Part shown: positions 34,626 to 45,549 of the stretch, in pieces | Layout: each line of letters starts with the position of its first letter | Position numbering within the stretch: position 1 is the first letter of the stretch | DNA from: Gentiana macrophylla | Lineage: Eukaryota > Streptophyta > Magnoliopsida > Gentianales > Gentianaceae | Length of the DNA: 64,000 bases | Direction: 5' to 3' | Assembly (NCBI GenBank): GCA_026214975.1 | Contig: CM047805.1 | Span: 111,347,845 to 111,411,844 of the forward strand | Position numbers and translations under genes: made by a program | Notes under the pieces: model-generated | What the model saw: only the letters and a program-made list of their open reading frames with translations | Told to the model about the DNA's origin: nothing | Databases searched by the model: none

Positions 34626-36478
34626 TGTTGAAATGGTGTCCTATACCTAATCGGTTTGGACCGGTCGACTGTGTCGGGTCATTTACAGTCTATTTTAGTT
34701 CATGTAATAACTTTATTAGGATTAATAAAAGCACTTTTGTTATTATATATTTGTTAATCTTTATATTATTGAATATGTATATATAGTAACGTCATTAGTA
34801 TTTAAACTGTGATAGAGAAACCATGATATCGATTATGGTTAATGAGATCTATATTCACTATGATAAGTTTGATACTTAAATGTCTATAGTCATATGTACT
34901 ATCAAACAGGACATTGATGGTACGATTAGACTAGCACGTATTGGATGTCTTCTATCTTATTGAAGATAGGGATAAATCTCGTCTATCTAAGTGTAGAGAC
35001 ACTTGGACTGTACGTGGACGTGTATTAGAGAATGCGTATGTTAGACTAACCCACTTACATTAAGTGTCACAGTATGTGGCAGTTGTGTAATTATCCTAAG
35101 ACCGGAGTCTTCATGGCATCACGACGTGGATTGTCATGTTTTGACACTATTGAGGTTTCCCCTAGCCATGGGGCGATCATGCGGTAGTGATTGGATGTGA
35201 AATTGAAGCATGCATAGGATACATGTTTTTTCATCCGAGAATCGCGTATCCTATCAGTAGGAGTAAATATCCGAAATGGCCTTCTTATAAGGAGTGTCTA
35301 GCTCTCGAGAATCTTTGCAAAGTGGGAGTAAATGAGTTATTCCGAGAGAGCATGATATCCAGATTATAAGATACGATTTTTAATGTACTGGCACTCAAGA
35401 TACAATTGTATGGATATTATTACAGTGATAGGATTTTATTTACATGGTAACTATTTCGCATGAAAGGTAGTAGTCATTGCTTTTGACTCTTTCGATGATT
35501 AGGGGTCACAGTGTGTTGCTAGACGCTATCCCGTGATCGTTAAGTATGAAGCGTATTTTTGTAATTTGCACTTTGTGTTTACGGCCAACATATTTGGAAG
35601 CCTATCGGGTCACACACATAAGAACATCTAGCCGGATTAAAATGCGGTTATAGTGATAACCAAATAAGGAAAGTTTATCTCCACTATAAAGTGTTATAGT
35701 GAATAAATTAATATGATTGTATTTATTTATTATTAATAAATTAAATACAATATGGTAATTATATTGATTAATTAAAGAATTTCCGGATGCCAATATTGGC
35801 ATGTGGGGCGCAAGTCATAGTGTATAAGATACACTTGGATTGTGCAATTCAATTAATAAGATTACCATATGTTAATATTGGATATTAATTGATTTTGGAA
35901 AAATATATTTATGGTAATAAGATAAAGATATTCAATATAAGATATTAACAATATCTTGAATTTATTTAATATAAGATATTATAATAAAAGAGATAAATTA
36001 ATCAAAGTGATTTTCCTTATTTTATTAGGAAAAATATTTTTCTTTTTCATCTATCTACTAGGAAGCTTCTCCTAATCAGATTAGGGACATATGAGGTGCC
36101 ACTCTCCCTATATAAGAAAGGGGTTGACTAGCTCTTTTGTACATCACAATTCCAAGAGTTAATTGTTCTTGAGAAAAAATAGAGAGCTTCTAGTAGAGAG
36201 TTTTAGAGAGAGGAAAAGGCCGGTCTAGCAACCGAATTTTTCTAGTAGCAATCCAAGGAGGATTCCGGCGAGGAGTTCGTGTGGATATCGATAGAGCCCG
36301 GACACGTAGACGGCTCGCGCACAGTACTACTCTCTTTGACGGTCAAAGCGTCAATCTTTTAGATCAGCCAAGGTATAAACCGTCAAACTACTTAACGTAT
36401 TTCTTGTGTTAAACGAAGTCGATGATCGGAAATCTAAATTTTAAATTCCGTTGTGTTAAACTAGTTGATTTTCTAACA
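34626..36478 (+). mobile_element. Solo LTR (1853 bp), copia-like
   Basis: The sequence starts TGTTGAAATGG, ends TTTTCTAACA and is flanked by TATTT on both sides (34621-34625, 36479-36483). There is no internal retrotransposon sequence. A plus-strand TATA box CTATATAAG lies at 36109-36117, with a leader of about 360 bp after it. Solo LTRs arise by recombination between the two LTRs of one element. The size suggests an Angela-like family, but it is not the family of element 2. Confidence 0.88.
36109..36117 (+). promoter_or_regulatory. TATA box of the solo LTR
   Basis: CTATATAAG in the sense strand of the solo LTR. It points rightward, toward the 3' end of the bHLH gene about 1.6 kb away, which is transcribed in the opposite direction. 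Confidence 0.5.
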
Positions 36479-37065
36479 TATTTTACTATCACATAACAGT
36501 TACACATTACATGCAATATATATGATATTTATAGGCATTGGGAACCCAACCCTAACCGCCTCAACAGTCAACCCATATAATGACTGAAATACCCCAAAAG
36601 TAACTTAACCAAATCGGAAAACCCATGCAAAACGTGTTCCCCATGTTTGATTAGAATCAACTCAGCACTATAGACTCAACAGACCAACTCTGCTGACTTC
36701 TTTTAGCCAGGGGCGGATCTACATAAGTAAGGGTGCGCTCACGTGACCCCACTGAGATCCGATATTTTGTTTTTTTGTATTAAAATAATGTTGTTTTGTT
36801 GTTAAAAAAATTTGTTTTGTGGTTAAAAAATGTAGTTTTAGATTCCGGTGACCTTAGTGAAACAAATTTTTGGATAAAATATATCAAATTAGAACAAGTG
36901 ACACCATCAGAATAAATTTCTGATCTTCCCTACCTTCAAATTGAACATCGACTCAACAACAAACTTCATGCATGCTGACCAGATCACAGGCTTCCTCCAA
37001 ACTCAGCAGAGTGTACTACTCAACTAACCAGACTCAACATGCACAGTTTAAGTCATCATTTCAAA

Positions 37066-37066
37066 A

Positions 37067-37100
<34 letters not shown>
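37066..37100. repeat. Poly-A run
   Basis: An A homopolymer of about 33 bases just right of the element 4b LTR. It may be the tail of a retroposed sequence, but no source sequence was recognised upstream. Confidence 0.6.
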
Positions 37101-37103
<3 letters not shown>

Positions 37104-37717
37104 GAGTAAGAATGATATGTCAAATATAGAATCTTTGGGAACTTCCACATTTCTATTTATAATACGTTTGATGAAATCCCACATTTCAATTTATAATACA
37201 ATTGATGAAATTAGGGAAATTTTAGGATAGTATACCCACATCCGATTACAAATACATAATTTGTTTCACCGGAAGCATCAATGGTATTTTTACATTTTTC
37301 GTCCATTCCCGGGATATCATTATTCGCAATGAAAAAACAAGTGATTACATCGTATACCGCAGATGTCATGAAGGACAAAGAAAGGTATCATGACGCTGCT
37401 TTTTCTTCAACGCCCGAAAACAAGATGCTCAAAAATCATTCTTTGCATGGAAGAAAAAGACAACACAAAGTACGATATTGGCACATGAGAGAGAATATTT
37501 CATCAGATTATGAGCTCGGTAGGTAGCAAATCGACTCATAAAATACTACATATACACATATATCTTCCCCATCGTCACCAAAAAGAACAAGAGAATATAT
37601 TTTTTATATAAAAAGAAAAAAATATTCAAAACAAAGAAATTAGACATCAATATATTTAGAGAAAATCAAAATAAAAAAAAAATAAAAAAACCCAGTACGA
37701 TAATAATATTTGTGTTT

Positions 37718-39942
37718 TTAGCTCAAAGCTGCTTCTTGTTCAATTCTGCCCAGCAAGTGGTTCACAGCATCAGCTATTTCATCTATAGTAGTTAGCTGGC
37801 ACCCTTCCTCTATCTGTTCACATGACATTTCACATTAGGGGAAAAAGATTACAAGAATAAATCAAAATTAATAAATATCACATACATAATATTTGATGCA
37901 AAAAGTTAGATCACGATCGATAGATCCTTAATCATAATCAATCAAGAACATAGACGAAGGTTGTGTCATCCGTTGTGTTTGACAGGTTGTGCCCGTATTA
38001 TTACTCGATGCTTACACAATAAGACTCCATTTCTAGATGAATATAAAGCACCGTGCATTGATTTGCATCATAATGATTCTACTGGTACACTACATTACAT
38101 GTACACCTATCGACCATGTGAAAATTATATCTGGAGTCAAAACCCGACTTCGTTAGTGTATTATGAAAATCTACCTTGAGAAAGTCGGTTTTTTGGCTTC
38201 AGAATCGAATTTCATAAAATCGATCCTGTGAAATCGCTGCGGTGTAAAATAATAAACCCCAAATATATATAAAATGTCTAAAAAAGCAAACCTCTAAGTG
38301 ATTTTCAATAATAAATTGACCACACTATAGATTGGTGATGTAATTAATTAAGCCCCAAATTAAGATTAGAGTGATATATAATTGTTGAGTATAAACTAAC
38401 CTTTACGCTAATAGAGTAGAGGACCATTTGGTCAACAGTAGTGACATAGAGGTGGAGAATAGTGAACCATAAACACTGAAGTCCTGCAACCAACTTCAGA
38501 AGCTGTCTTGGACGTTTCTTGGAAAGAATCTTGAGGTTTGCATGACTATCAGCCATGCTCACCTCTATATCTGCCGCCGCAGCAGGCCGTTTCTGATCCG
38601 GGATTACATCGACGTTCGAGAAGGATGCTGCGGCAGCAGACGACGATGAATCAGAGGACTGATCCGATTGATGATGAGATGATGACATTGTTGAGTATTG
38701 TGGGTAGGTGAAGAAATCACCAAATAGTGGAGGGATTGATGAGATTACTCCATTGTCATTGTTTGAGTTTTCTTTAAGAGAATTGATAATTGTAGTCCTT
38801 TTTTGTGCCTCTAGGGTTTGGAGATGTTGTTCAAGCTCTTTCACAAAATTAATTGCTCCACCAATTATTGATGCTTGGTCACCCTGCAAATATTGCAGAC
38901 ACAAAAAAAAAAAAATCATAAACTGTGTCTATACGATATACGAAGACAAATCAGCTCTGCCACAACAAAGAATATAATCTTCATCATTATAAACAAGGTT
39001 GGAGATTAAGATTGTGTCACTTCGTTGAACACAAACTGGTCGCGCTTATATTGATTCTTGATGTAGGACTTCTATTGTTAAACGATCGTCGGATGACTTT
39101 CATTTATAGTAAACAGAATAAAACTATTTTGTTTGTTTATACAAATGACAGTTATCTGATGGTTCGTTCTAATAAAGAATCCCTCCTACAGCATAATTAC
39201 TCAAACTATTATACTGTTGTTGATGTTCAGGACGCAGTCACTGTTGATGACAATGGTAACAGCGATTTTTTCAAATAATGCAAAGTTTGTGACCGAAAAA
39301 GTGGAAACAGAATATGGTGTCACATTCAAGAAAGTGATGAGTGATAAAAAGAAAACAAAAAGGAAATGAAATTTTAGGACATAATTAATAGTGCCACTAC
39401 TAATAATTGTACACACATTTTTTGTTTAGATTGCTTGACAGAAATAGTACCAAAAATAGTACAAGAAAGTTTAAATTATGTCAAGAAATTATCTACATTA
39501 TTAAGAGAAAATTTCTAATTAATGTTTTAAAGAAATTATAACAGTGAGAGATTAATGAAGGTCTTACTCTTGGAACATATGAAGCTGGCATCAAAGAACG
39601 AATAATCGCGAGATAATCATTCATTTGTCGTCGTCGATTTCTCTCAACAGCAATGTGAGTCATCCTCTGATTCTCCAACTCCTCTTTGTTCTTCGACGTC
39701 CTCGTCCGCCGTCTCTTTCTCCTGATCATCCCACTAGAAGATCCTCCCGCCGTCGTCGTCGTCGCCGTCGCCGCCGCCATCGGTTGTTGATGATCCCCGT
39801 CCACCACCACCGTCACTATCTCACTTCCGGTACACGCCGCTTCTTCCGGCGATGTGGGGTCCCACTTTTGTTGTTGTTGTTGTTGTTGTTGTTGCATCAA
39901 TGAATTATAATTAGATGAACAATAATCCCAGTTTCCTTGTAA

Positions 39943-39973
<31 letters not shown>

Positions 39974-40098
39974 TCCATGCAGTTATCAAGCATTTCAAGA
40001 AATCCCTTTTCTTCTTGTAAACAACCAAATCCTCCATAGCCGTTCTGCAAGGCGTATAGCTCCTTACAAAGATGCCCATATGAATCTTCAAGTGCCAT
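37718..40098 (-). CDS. bHLH transcription factor, subgroup Ia (bHLH94/96-like)
   Basis: Three exons on the minus strand: 40098-39568 (177 codons), 38883-38401 (161 codons) and 37813-37718 (31 codons plus stop). Total 369 residues. All introns are GT-AG and the frame is kept. The basic region [19 protein letters not shown] (about 146-164) has the H-E-R residues of E-box/G-box binders. The helix-loop-helix continues across intron 1 with [20 protein letters not shown]. The C-terminal ACT-like fold contains [20 protein letters not shown] and [15 protein letters not shown]. This layout is that of Arabidopsis bHLH94/96/99, relatives of SPCH, MUTE and FAMA in stomatal and epidermal development. The N-terminus has a 10-residue Asn run (43-52) and a 9-residue Gln run (69-77). 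The start at 40098 has an AAAG-ATGG context. An upstream in-frame start at 40137 lacks family support. Nuclear, expected to dimerise. Confidence 0.93.
38402..38882 (-). other. bHLH exon 2 core (HLH and ACT-like region)
   Basis: This exon encodes the second half of the HLH, a Ser-rich and Ala-rich linker (about residues 250-265), and most of the C-terminal ACT-like domain. The splice acceptor reads TTTGCAG-GGTGAC, so the codon after intron 1 starts the GDQAS motif. That is the same intron position as in known subgroup Ia genes. Confidence 0.85.
39868..39972. repeat. Coding trinucleotide repeats in bHLH exon 1
   Basis: Near-pure GTT repeats at 39868-39894 encode the glutamine run as CAA codons, and ATT repeats at 39942-39971 encode the asparagine run as AAT codons. 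Such uninterrupted tracts are prone to slippage, so length may vary between alleles. Confidence 0.85.
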
Positions 40099-40188
40099 CT
40101 TTTTTTGGGTTCTACTTAATTTCCTGAAGAACCCCAACTACTCTCTTGTTGTATAGCCACTTGTGCTATGTCTTTACATGTAGACAAG

Positions 40189-40198
40189 AATATATTTT
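40189..40198 (-). promoter_or_regulatory. Candidate TATA box of the bHLH gene
   Basis: The minus strand reads GAAAAATATATTC about 95 bp upstream of the ATG at 40098, allowing a leader of around 60 nt. It is AT-rich and not a strong consensus, so the call is tentative. Confidence 0.4.
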
Positions 40199-40495
40199 TC
40201 TAGCATAATGGGTAAATTAAGGAGGAGGGGGTTTTTTTGAATAAAATATAATACCGGTAGGGAATGAAAGGAGAATGATTTAGTTGAATAAAAGGGAGGG
40301 GGGTCAAGAGAATTTGCTAGATGAAAGCTCACATCAAATAGGAAAAGTTCATGCATAAAGGAAAAAGTTGTGAAAACCAAAAGACAAACAAATCAAGCTT
40401 TTGTTTGCCTATACTATCTTTCAATGATAGAAATGCATACGAATTTGCCTTTATAAAGACTCATTGTAATCGAGCAAAAATGCTACAGTGTTTTA

Positions 40496-40501
40496 CACGT
40501 G
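40496..40501. promoter_or_regulatory. G-box in the bHLH upstream region
   Basis: CACGTG lies about 400 bp upstream of the bHLH start codon. It could bind bZIP or bHLH proteins, including related family members. Motif evidence only. Confidence 0.3.
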
Positions 40502-40625
40502 ATGTACAAATATTAAAACCCATCATAATTGACAACCGGAATATATGTATATCCAAGGTTTGATTGATATTGTTTCACCTTTCTCCAATGTAATGAATAC
40601 ACGCATTGTGAAATAATATTCGCAA

Positions 40626-40639
40626 CAAAACCGACATAA
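40626..40639. repeat. LINE target-site duplication, 3' copy
   Basis: CAAAACCGACATAA occurs here next to the LINE poly-A tail and again at 41658-41671 beyond its 5' end. A 14-bp variable-length duplication is typical of target-primed reverse transcription. Confidence 0.9.
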
Positions 40640-41657
40640 ATTTTTCTTTTTTTTTTTGTTGTTGTTGAGAAAACAAGAAATTTTATTAATTAACGTTCGC
40701 AAAACACGCGACGAGAATGTCTTCAGGGGGTAAAGTACCCTAGGAAGTCAGATCATGTAAAGACAAAACGTGACGCCGCAAAGCAAGCGCCGTTATGACA
40801 TCGCCTCGCATTTAACGAACAAACGAGGCGTAAATGGAATCAAAACTAGGGAGCAAAGCTAAACAATCCTCGTAAGACAACCCTGGCGATGATGTCCTCC
40901 ACAGCCTTCGGAGCCGCACACAAGCCGGCATACTACTTTCCACCTCCACCCGCCACAAATGCAATCGATGCGCTCTTCCATTGCCAAGTAAATGCCTCAA
41001 GCTCCACGTATTCGGTCGACCTCCCATCAAAGGATAGCTGCGGTGTGCAAGACTACCCCAACAGAATCTCGAAAAACAAGCCCGAAACCTGCTCTATCCT
41101 CTCGTACTGCAACATCAACATTACATTTGACTACCCCCTGTGGCGGGCGAGCCTAAGAGTCCACCAAATGCTGGGGCACCCCTGGCACCCGAAAGGCCGC
41201 CAGGGCCTCCATAAACTCAGCGGTCGCTGCTAAAGAACTCGCACAGACCTCCGAAAAATAAACGGCCTGGCCATCAAACACCGCCGAGCAGCGCGTTTTC
41301 CACATCCCCCACATCATCCCCACAACCCTCACAGTGTCTGGTATCCCCCGCTCCGACAAAAGGCACATAAAGAAATCGCAAAGGAGGACGTGCAAAGATA
41401 CCCCAAAGCCTCATAGTAAGATGAGGCTCGCCAAATCCTGTCCGCCATCACATACTCAAACAAAACATGCCGTAAGGTCTTCACTGTCTCTCCGCATGCC
41501 AAGCATGTGCCCGTCCCCAAATTGCGCCGCAGAAGACCCTGGCCAATTGCCAAGCAGTCGTGAAGGCACCTCCATAAGAAGTGTTGAATGCGAGGCTGGA
41601 CCGGGAGCTGCCAACATCGCCGCCAGACCCGATCCGCCCCGCCCGAAGTCCCTGGCC
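40640..41657 (-). mobile_element. 5'-truncated LINE retrotransposon (about 1 kb)
   Basis: Read on the minus strand, coding remnants are followed by an AATAAAATTTC signal and an A-rich tail (plus-strand T run at 40640-40658). A 14-bp duplication flanks the whole unit. The block at 41329-41553 reads RRNLGTGTCLACGETVKTLR and HVLFEYVMADRIWR, the zinc-binding C-terminal domain of plant LINE reverse transcriptases. The next block, 41153-41395, has WGMWKTRCSAVFDGQ, the start of the RNase H-like end. GC content is clearly higher than the flanks. Stops are present, so it is dead. Confidence 0.92.
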
Positions 41658-41671
41658 CAAAACCGACATAA

Positions 41672-42290
41672 TTAATTACACAACATTTTATATTATTGAT
41701 TCTGATATATATAATAATTTAATATTTATTTGAATCTGTCAGTGATCAGATTTAAAAAAATATAGTGTTAATCATTGTGTCAAAGTTTTTTTTTAATTTT
41801 TTTATTTGGAAATTTCAATTTTATTGTAATTGTAACGTTTCACTTTATAATCTCAACATGAGCAGTAACAGATTTTGAAAATTTTGGGAAAATTGAAAAA
41901 AGGAATAACATGAAAAGTTTGATAACTTTTAAACAGCTGGGTAAGTGTACTTGATTGAAATTCCGGGTATAATACACTTCTTTTTCTTTTTTTCTTTTTG
42001 GCTTTGAACAGAGTGTATAATACTCCTAGATCAGAACATAGGAGCAAATAAACTAAATTTTTTTATGATTTTTTTATTTTTTTTAAAATAACTAGTTTTG
42101 AAAAGAAAGAAAAAAGCTAATTATGAGATTTAATTGAACACTTAAAACACGAAGAAAAAAAAAATATCAATAATTATAAGGACAAAATAATACTGTACGG
42201 ACAAAATTAACCTCACTCCCTGCTTTTTTTTTTGTCATTTATCGTTCAGCTATAGTAAGAAAAAAAATTCTCCTCCCTTCACTCCGTATT
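41672..42290. other. AT-rich noncoding stretch
   Basis: Many A and T runs, no coding domain. It separates the LINE from a possible promoter and leader near 42290. Confidence 0.4.
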
Positions 42291-42960
42291 AGCAGCCGGC
42301 GGCGATTCTCTTATTCCCTCACCCTCTTCTTCCTAAAGTACCTTCGTATTGGAGGTCAACTGCCTGTGTCAAGGTATAAAATTTCACCCTTTTAATTATG
42401 CTTCTCAAAGATTCTTGCTTTTTGCAAGATTTCTGTTGTAATGAATTCTAAAATTTTATGAATACATTGAAAAGTTTTGATTGATTGTGAGTGGATTTTT
42501 AATTATGACACTGATGTATTAGATTGTGGATGTAATTGGACTAGGTGGGAAAGAATGGCAGGACAGTTTGCGAAACCAATGTAAATGGTGATGCATTTGA
42601 TGAGAAAAGTAGGATCCCATATCCTCAAAGAATGATCAGAGCTTATTGTCAAGGTTTTTTTTTTCCCGGAGCCTGGAGCTTTCATTGTAATGTTTCCCGG
42701 AGATACTTTTGTTTTAGTTTACGGTTTTTTTTAAGAAGAATTGTTGATTAAAACTAATATATAATCGTGTCAGGGTGTTTCGAGCCAATCGACACTACTC
42801 GATCTCTGGAATCTTAATGTTCATCATCACATATGCCTCGCCGATGTTAGCTCTTCTCATCATGTTGGTGTATATTTCTGTTTGTGACAGAAACATAGAT
42901 ATCAAGAATGTCCAAGCTGCTGGTGACTTAATCAGCCTGCAGTGTCAACTGTTGGAATAG
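42290..42960 (+). pseudogene. Possible small spliced membrane-protein gene, frame-broken
   Basis: A GC-richer stretch at 42290-42374 ends TGTCAAG-GTATAAA, a good splice donor, and could be a noncoding first exon. A second exon at about 42545-42652 encodes [20 protein letters not shown] and [13 protein letters not shown], ending at CAAG-GTTTT. A third exon after GTGTCAG (about 42773) continues as GCFEPIDTTRSLES and then stops. One base later the +1 frame reads MFIITYASPMLALLIMLVYI, a likely membrane helix, then SVCDRNIDIKNVQAAGDLIS, ending at 42960. A single-base indel near 42815 would fuse them. Family not recognised. Confidence 0.4.
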
Positions 42961-43334
42961 TTGAAGAATTGAAGAATTGGAAGATGAGAAGAGTTCGGGA
43001 AAAATGGACAACGAGTTATAGATTATCGGGTAAAGCTAAAGGTGGGATTTTGAATGTTAGTTGTTGTGGGGAATAATAATGAGCACAAAAGATGGTGCAA
43101 GAATTGAACTATGTGTAGAGTTCATTCATGTAGCAGCAGATTGATTCTTTTAGTTGCACACCAAACTTTTCTTGTTATTATTGTTAGTTTTGTTATTTTC
43201 TTGTTTTACGGTTTCTTTTTGGTACAATGTTATCTCGGTAAATGAAATAGTTGAAGATGCAAAGGTGAATAATTTGCGGTTTGAAATTAAATAAATAAAT
43301 AAATATGCGACATGAATTTAATAGTGGATTTTAG

Positions 43335-43480
43335 TATGGATGGGAATAAAATGTTGGTGTCATTGGGTATCACTGTATTAGGTGTCATTGCATAAAATGT
43401 TGTTGTCATTTGGTGTCACTTCATAAAATATCGGTGTCATTGAATGTCACTGCACATGTGTCACTTCATAAAATGAGAAA
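43335..43480 (+). repeat. Minisatellite array A
   Basis: Degenerate tandem units combining GGTGTCATTG and CACTNCATAAAATG phrases. It shares the GTCACTGCAT core with the larger arrays that follow and looks like an older or diverged form of the same repeat. Confidence 0.65.
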
Positions 43481-43555
43481 TCAGAATAAAAAGGAAGGAA
43501 AAATATGAATTAGAGTGAAAGAATTATGTTGATCGTATTTTTATATCAAAAGATA

Positions 43556-43800
43556 TAGACGTTTGAAGTCGATTTTATGAAGAAAACAAATCAATTTTCT
43601 GAAATTAAGTCGGAAAAATATCAAATGTCATCGCGGTATCGCATCATCAAATGTCACTGCATCGTGATGGTCACTGCATCCTAAGGGTCATTGCATCGCG
43701 GTTTGCTCGGGGTGGTCACTGCATCGGGGATGGTCACCGCATCGCGGTGGTCAATAAATCGCTGTTGTCAGTGCATCGCGGGACGGAGGGAGTACATTTC
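43556..43800 (+). repeat. Minisatellite array B with flanking duplicated block
   Basis: Units close to GGTCACTGCATCGCGGT are preceded by a flank starting GTTTGAAGTCGATTTTATGA. That flank recurs at about 44005 in front of array C. Array B ends in GGACGGAGGGAGTA, a Stowaway-like terminus, so a MITE end may abut it. Confidence 0.75.
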
Positions 43801-44004
43801 TTTTCCACCCGTAGTGGGCGGGCGCAGATCCCGGTGAGGGGCGATACTATGGGCGAGTGTAAATTTTTGTGGGGAAATACACAACATACATACTAGTGTA
43901 TTTTTCGGATCTGAGAAGCAAAGCGCCTTTTATATGGGTACATCCGCCCCTGCACCTAGCACCTACCCAGCAAGCAATATTTTTTTTTTGGCTCAACAGC
44001 GATA

Positions 44005-44690
44005 TAGTCGTTTCAAGTCGATTTTATAAACAAATAAATAGATTTTCTGAAATTAAGACGAAAAATATCAAATGTCATCGCGGTGTCACATCATCAAATG
44101 TCACTGCATCCCGGTGGTTCTTTGCGATCGGTGCGGTGGTGAATGCATCGCGATGGTCATTTCACGGCGGTGGTCAATGCATCAAGAGTGGTCACTACAT
44201 CGTGATGGTCAATGCATCAGGGGTGGTGACTACATCGGGGTGGTCACTACATCGGGGTAGTCATTGCATGAGGGTGGTGAATGCATCACGATGGCCACTT
44301 CATCGCGGTGGTCAATACATCGGGAGTGGTCACTGCATCGGGGTGGTCACTGCATCGGAGGTGGTCAATGCATCACGGTGGTTAGTGCATCACGGTGGTC
44401 ATCATCGTCGGGGTTGTGAATGTATCACGATGGTCACTACATCGCAGATGATCAATGCGTCGGTGTGATTAATGATCGCGGTGGTCATCGTGATTAGTGT
44501 GGACCGTGTGGTCACTAGATCGCAGTGGTCAATGCATCGGGGTGGTCATTGCATCGGGATGGTGAATGCATCGCGATGGTCACTGCATCACGGTGGTCAA
44601 TACATCGGTGTGGTCAATGCATCGCGGTAGTTAGTGCATCGCGGTAGCCACTACATCGCGATGTCACTTAATCACGGTGTCTCTGCCTCG
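44005..44690 (+). repeat. Minisatellite array C (17-bp unit, roughly 35 copies)
   Basis: Tandem degenerate copies of a 17-bp unit, approximately GGTGGTCANTGCATCGC, run from about 44085 to 44680. The variable base and ACATCG/GCATCG changes alternate. The 199-codon open frame over part of it (43869-44468) is a consequence of the repeat and not a gene. Confidence 0.88.
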
Positions 44691-45540
44691 GAATAAAGAG
44701 GAAGAAAAAATATGTATTTTGGTGAAAGAATTACGATAATCGAAGTTTTATTTCAAAATATATAATCGTTTGAAATATTGAGATAAAGAGAAAATAACAA
44801 TTTTGTTTTTAATTTTACAACTTTTCAGCCAAAAAAAAAAAAAAATAATAATAAATAAATAAATCCCCCCAGCATGCTGTTTATGACTATGTTGCATTTT
44901 CCCCGCGTCCCTGTTCCAGCGTATGCCCCACCTATTTTTTTTTTTTTTTTCCCTTCTGTTTCTATTGAGGCTATTTTAGTCTATCTAATTTATTTATGTC
45001 CTTATAATCAATAAAATGTTATTGGTGTCCTTTTACCTAATTAAGATACTATCTTATTTTTTTTAAACGACCCAATTTTTTATCCGGCAATGCTTTATAC
45101 TCTTATATTTTTGTCGAAAATGACGCAGTGATCCCTCGGCGGCAAGTGCGAAAATTTAAAGAATTTTTGTAATAAAAAGTTTTTTTTCATCTCTACGATT
45201 AGGAAAAAGCTATTGTAAATCGAATAAAAAAATACATTATATGATTTCGCTTATATGTTAAAAAAATTACTACATATCGCATAATCTGACCCATCAACTC
45301 TTCTACTTCTATCAATAAATGTTTAAAACACTACAAACAATGTTCTTAAAAGAAACCAATGTTCTAACCGAATTATATTTTTTTTAAATGTATTACTTTG
45401 ATAGTAATTATGTATTTTATTAATATGATAAAAGTATTATGTCAAATTATCGTTTTATTATCGATGATAAGAGCGAATATAAATTTTGTGGGGGCGAATA
45501 TAAATTTTGTGGCAATCCTGAAGACATCAACACTGGAAAA
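44691..45540. other. AT-rich noncoding stretch
   Basis: Homopolymer and AT-rich sequence without coding potential. The phrase AATATAAATTTTGTGG is repeated at 45475-45512. Confidence 0.4.
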
Positions 45541-45549
45541 ACGATAAGC

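Larger units (their letters stand above)
28250..37039 (-). mobile_element. Ty1/copia fragment, element 4b (protease, gag, LTR), twice interrupted
   Basis: The minus strand reads LTR, primer site (34465-34476, TGGTATCAAAGC), gag ATG at 34352, gag to 33879, then a complete inserted element (28792-33873), then the remainder of gag, a zinc knuckle and the protease active site. The gag sequence joins correctly across the insertion (SYENFV on one side, IVGKDSVSLEDVRSSL on the other). The LTR starts at 34480 in plus orientation, is split by a solo LTR at 34626-36478, and probably ends near 37039 (ACTCAACA). Confidence 0.82.
34480..37039 (-). repeat. Element 4b LTR, split by a solo LTR
   Basis: In plus orientation it starts TGTTATGACGG and runs to 34625, then continues at 36479 after the insertion. 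A minus-strand TATA (CTATAAATATC) lies near 36526-36536. The far end is probably ACTCAACA at 37039, giving roughly 700 bp without the insert. A CAGGGGCGGATCTAC phrase at 36713 hints at a further small hAT-like insert. The outer boundary is uncertain. Confidence 0.55.

Noticed and set aside
36713..36900. hAT-like insert beginning CAGGGGCGGATCTAC in the element 4b LTR
   Set aside because: Only one terminus is seen. The other end and a duplication could not be identified.
38925..39278. 117-codon plus-strand open frame
   Set aside because: It lies within intron 1 of the bHLH gene and has no recognised domain.
39625..39903. 92-codon plus-strand open frame, Arg- and Leu-rich
   Set aside because: Antisense of bHLH exon 1. 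Composition reflects complementary triplet repeats.
40099..40137. Upstream in-frame start codon of the bHLH gene
   Set aside because: Would add 13 residues not seen in the family. The start at 40098 has a better context and matches the usual short N-terminus.
41334..41675. 113-codon plus-strand open frame
   Set aside because: Antisense shadow of the LINE coding region, where GC-rich sequence keeps both strands open.
43869..44468. 199-codon open frame on the plus strand
   Set aside because: It lies on the 17-bp minisatellite. The frame is open because the unit lacks stops in that phase, and the peptide is a low-complexity repeat.
43620..44690. CRISPR-like repeated array
   Set aside because: The units are contiguous 17-bp minisatellite copies without unique spacers, in plant nuclear DNA with no cas genes.
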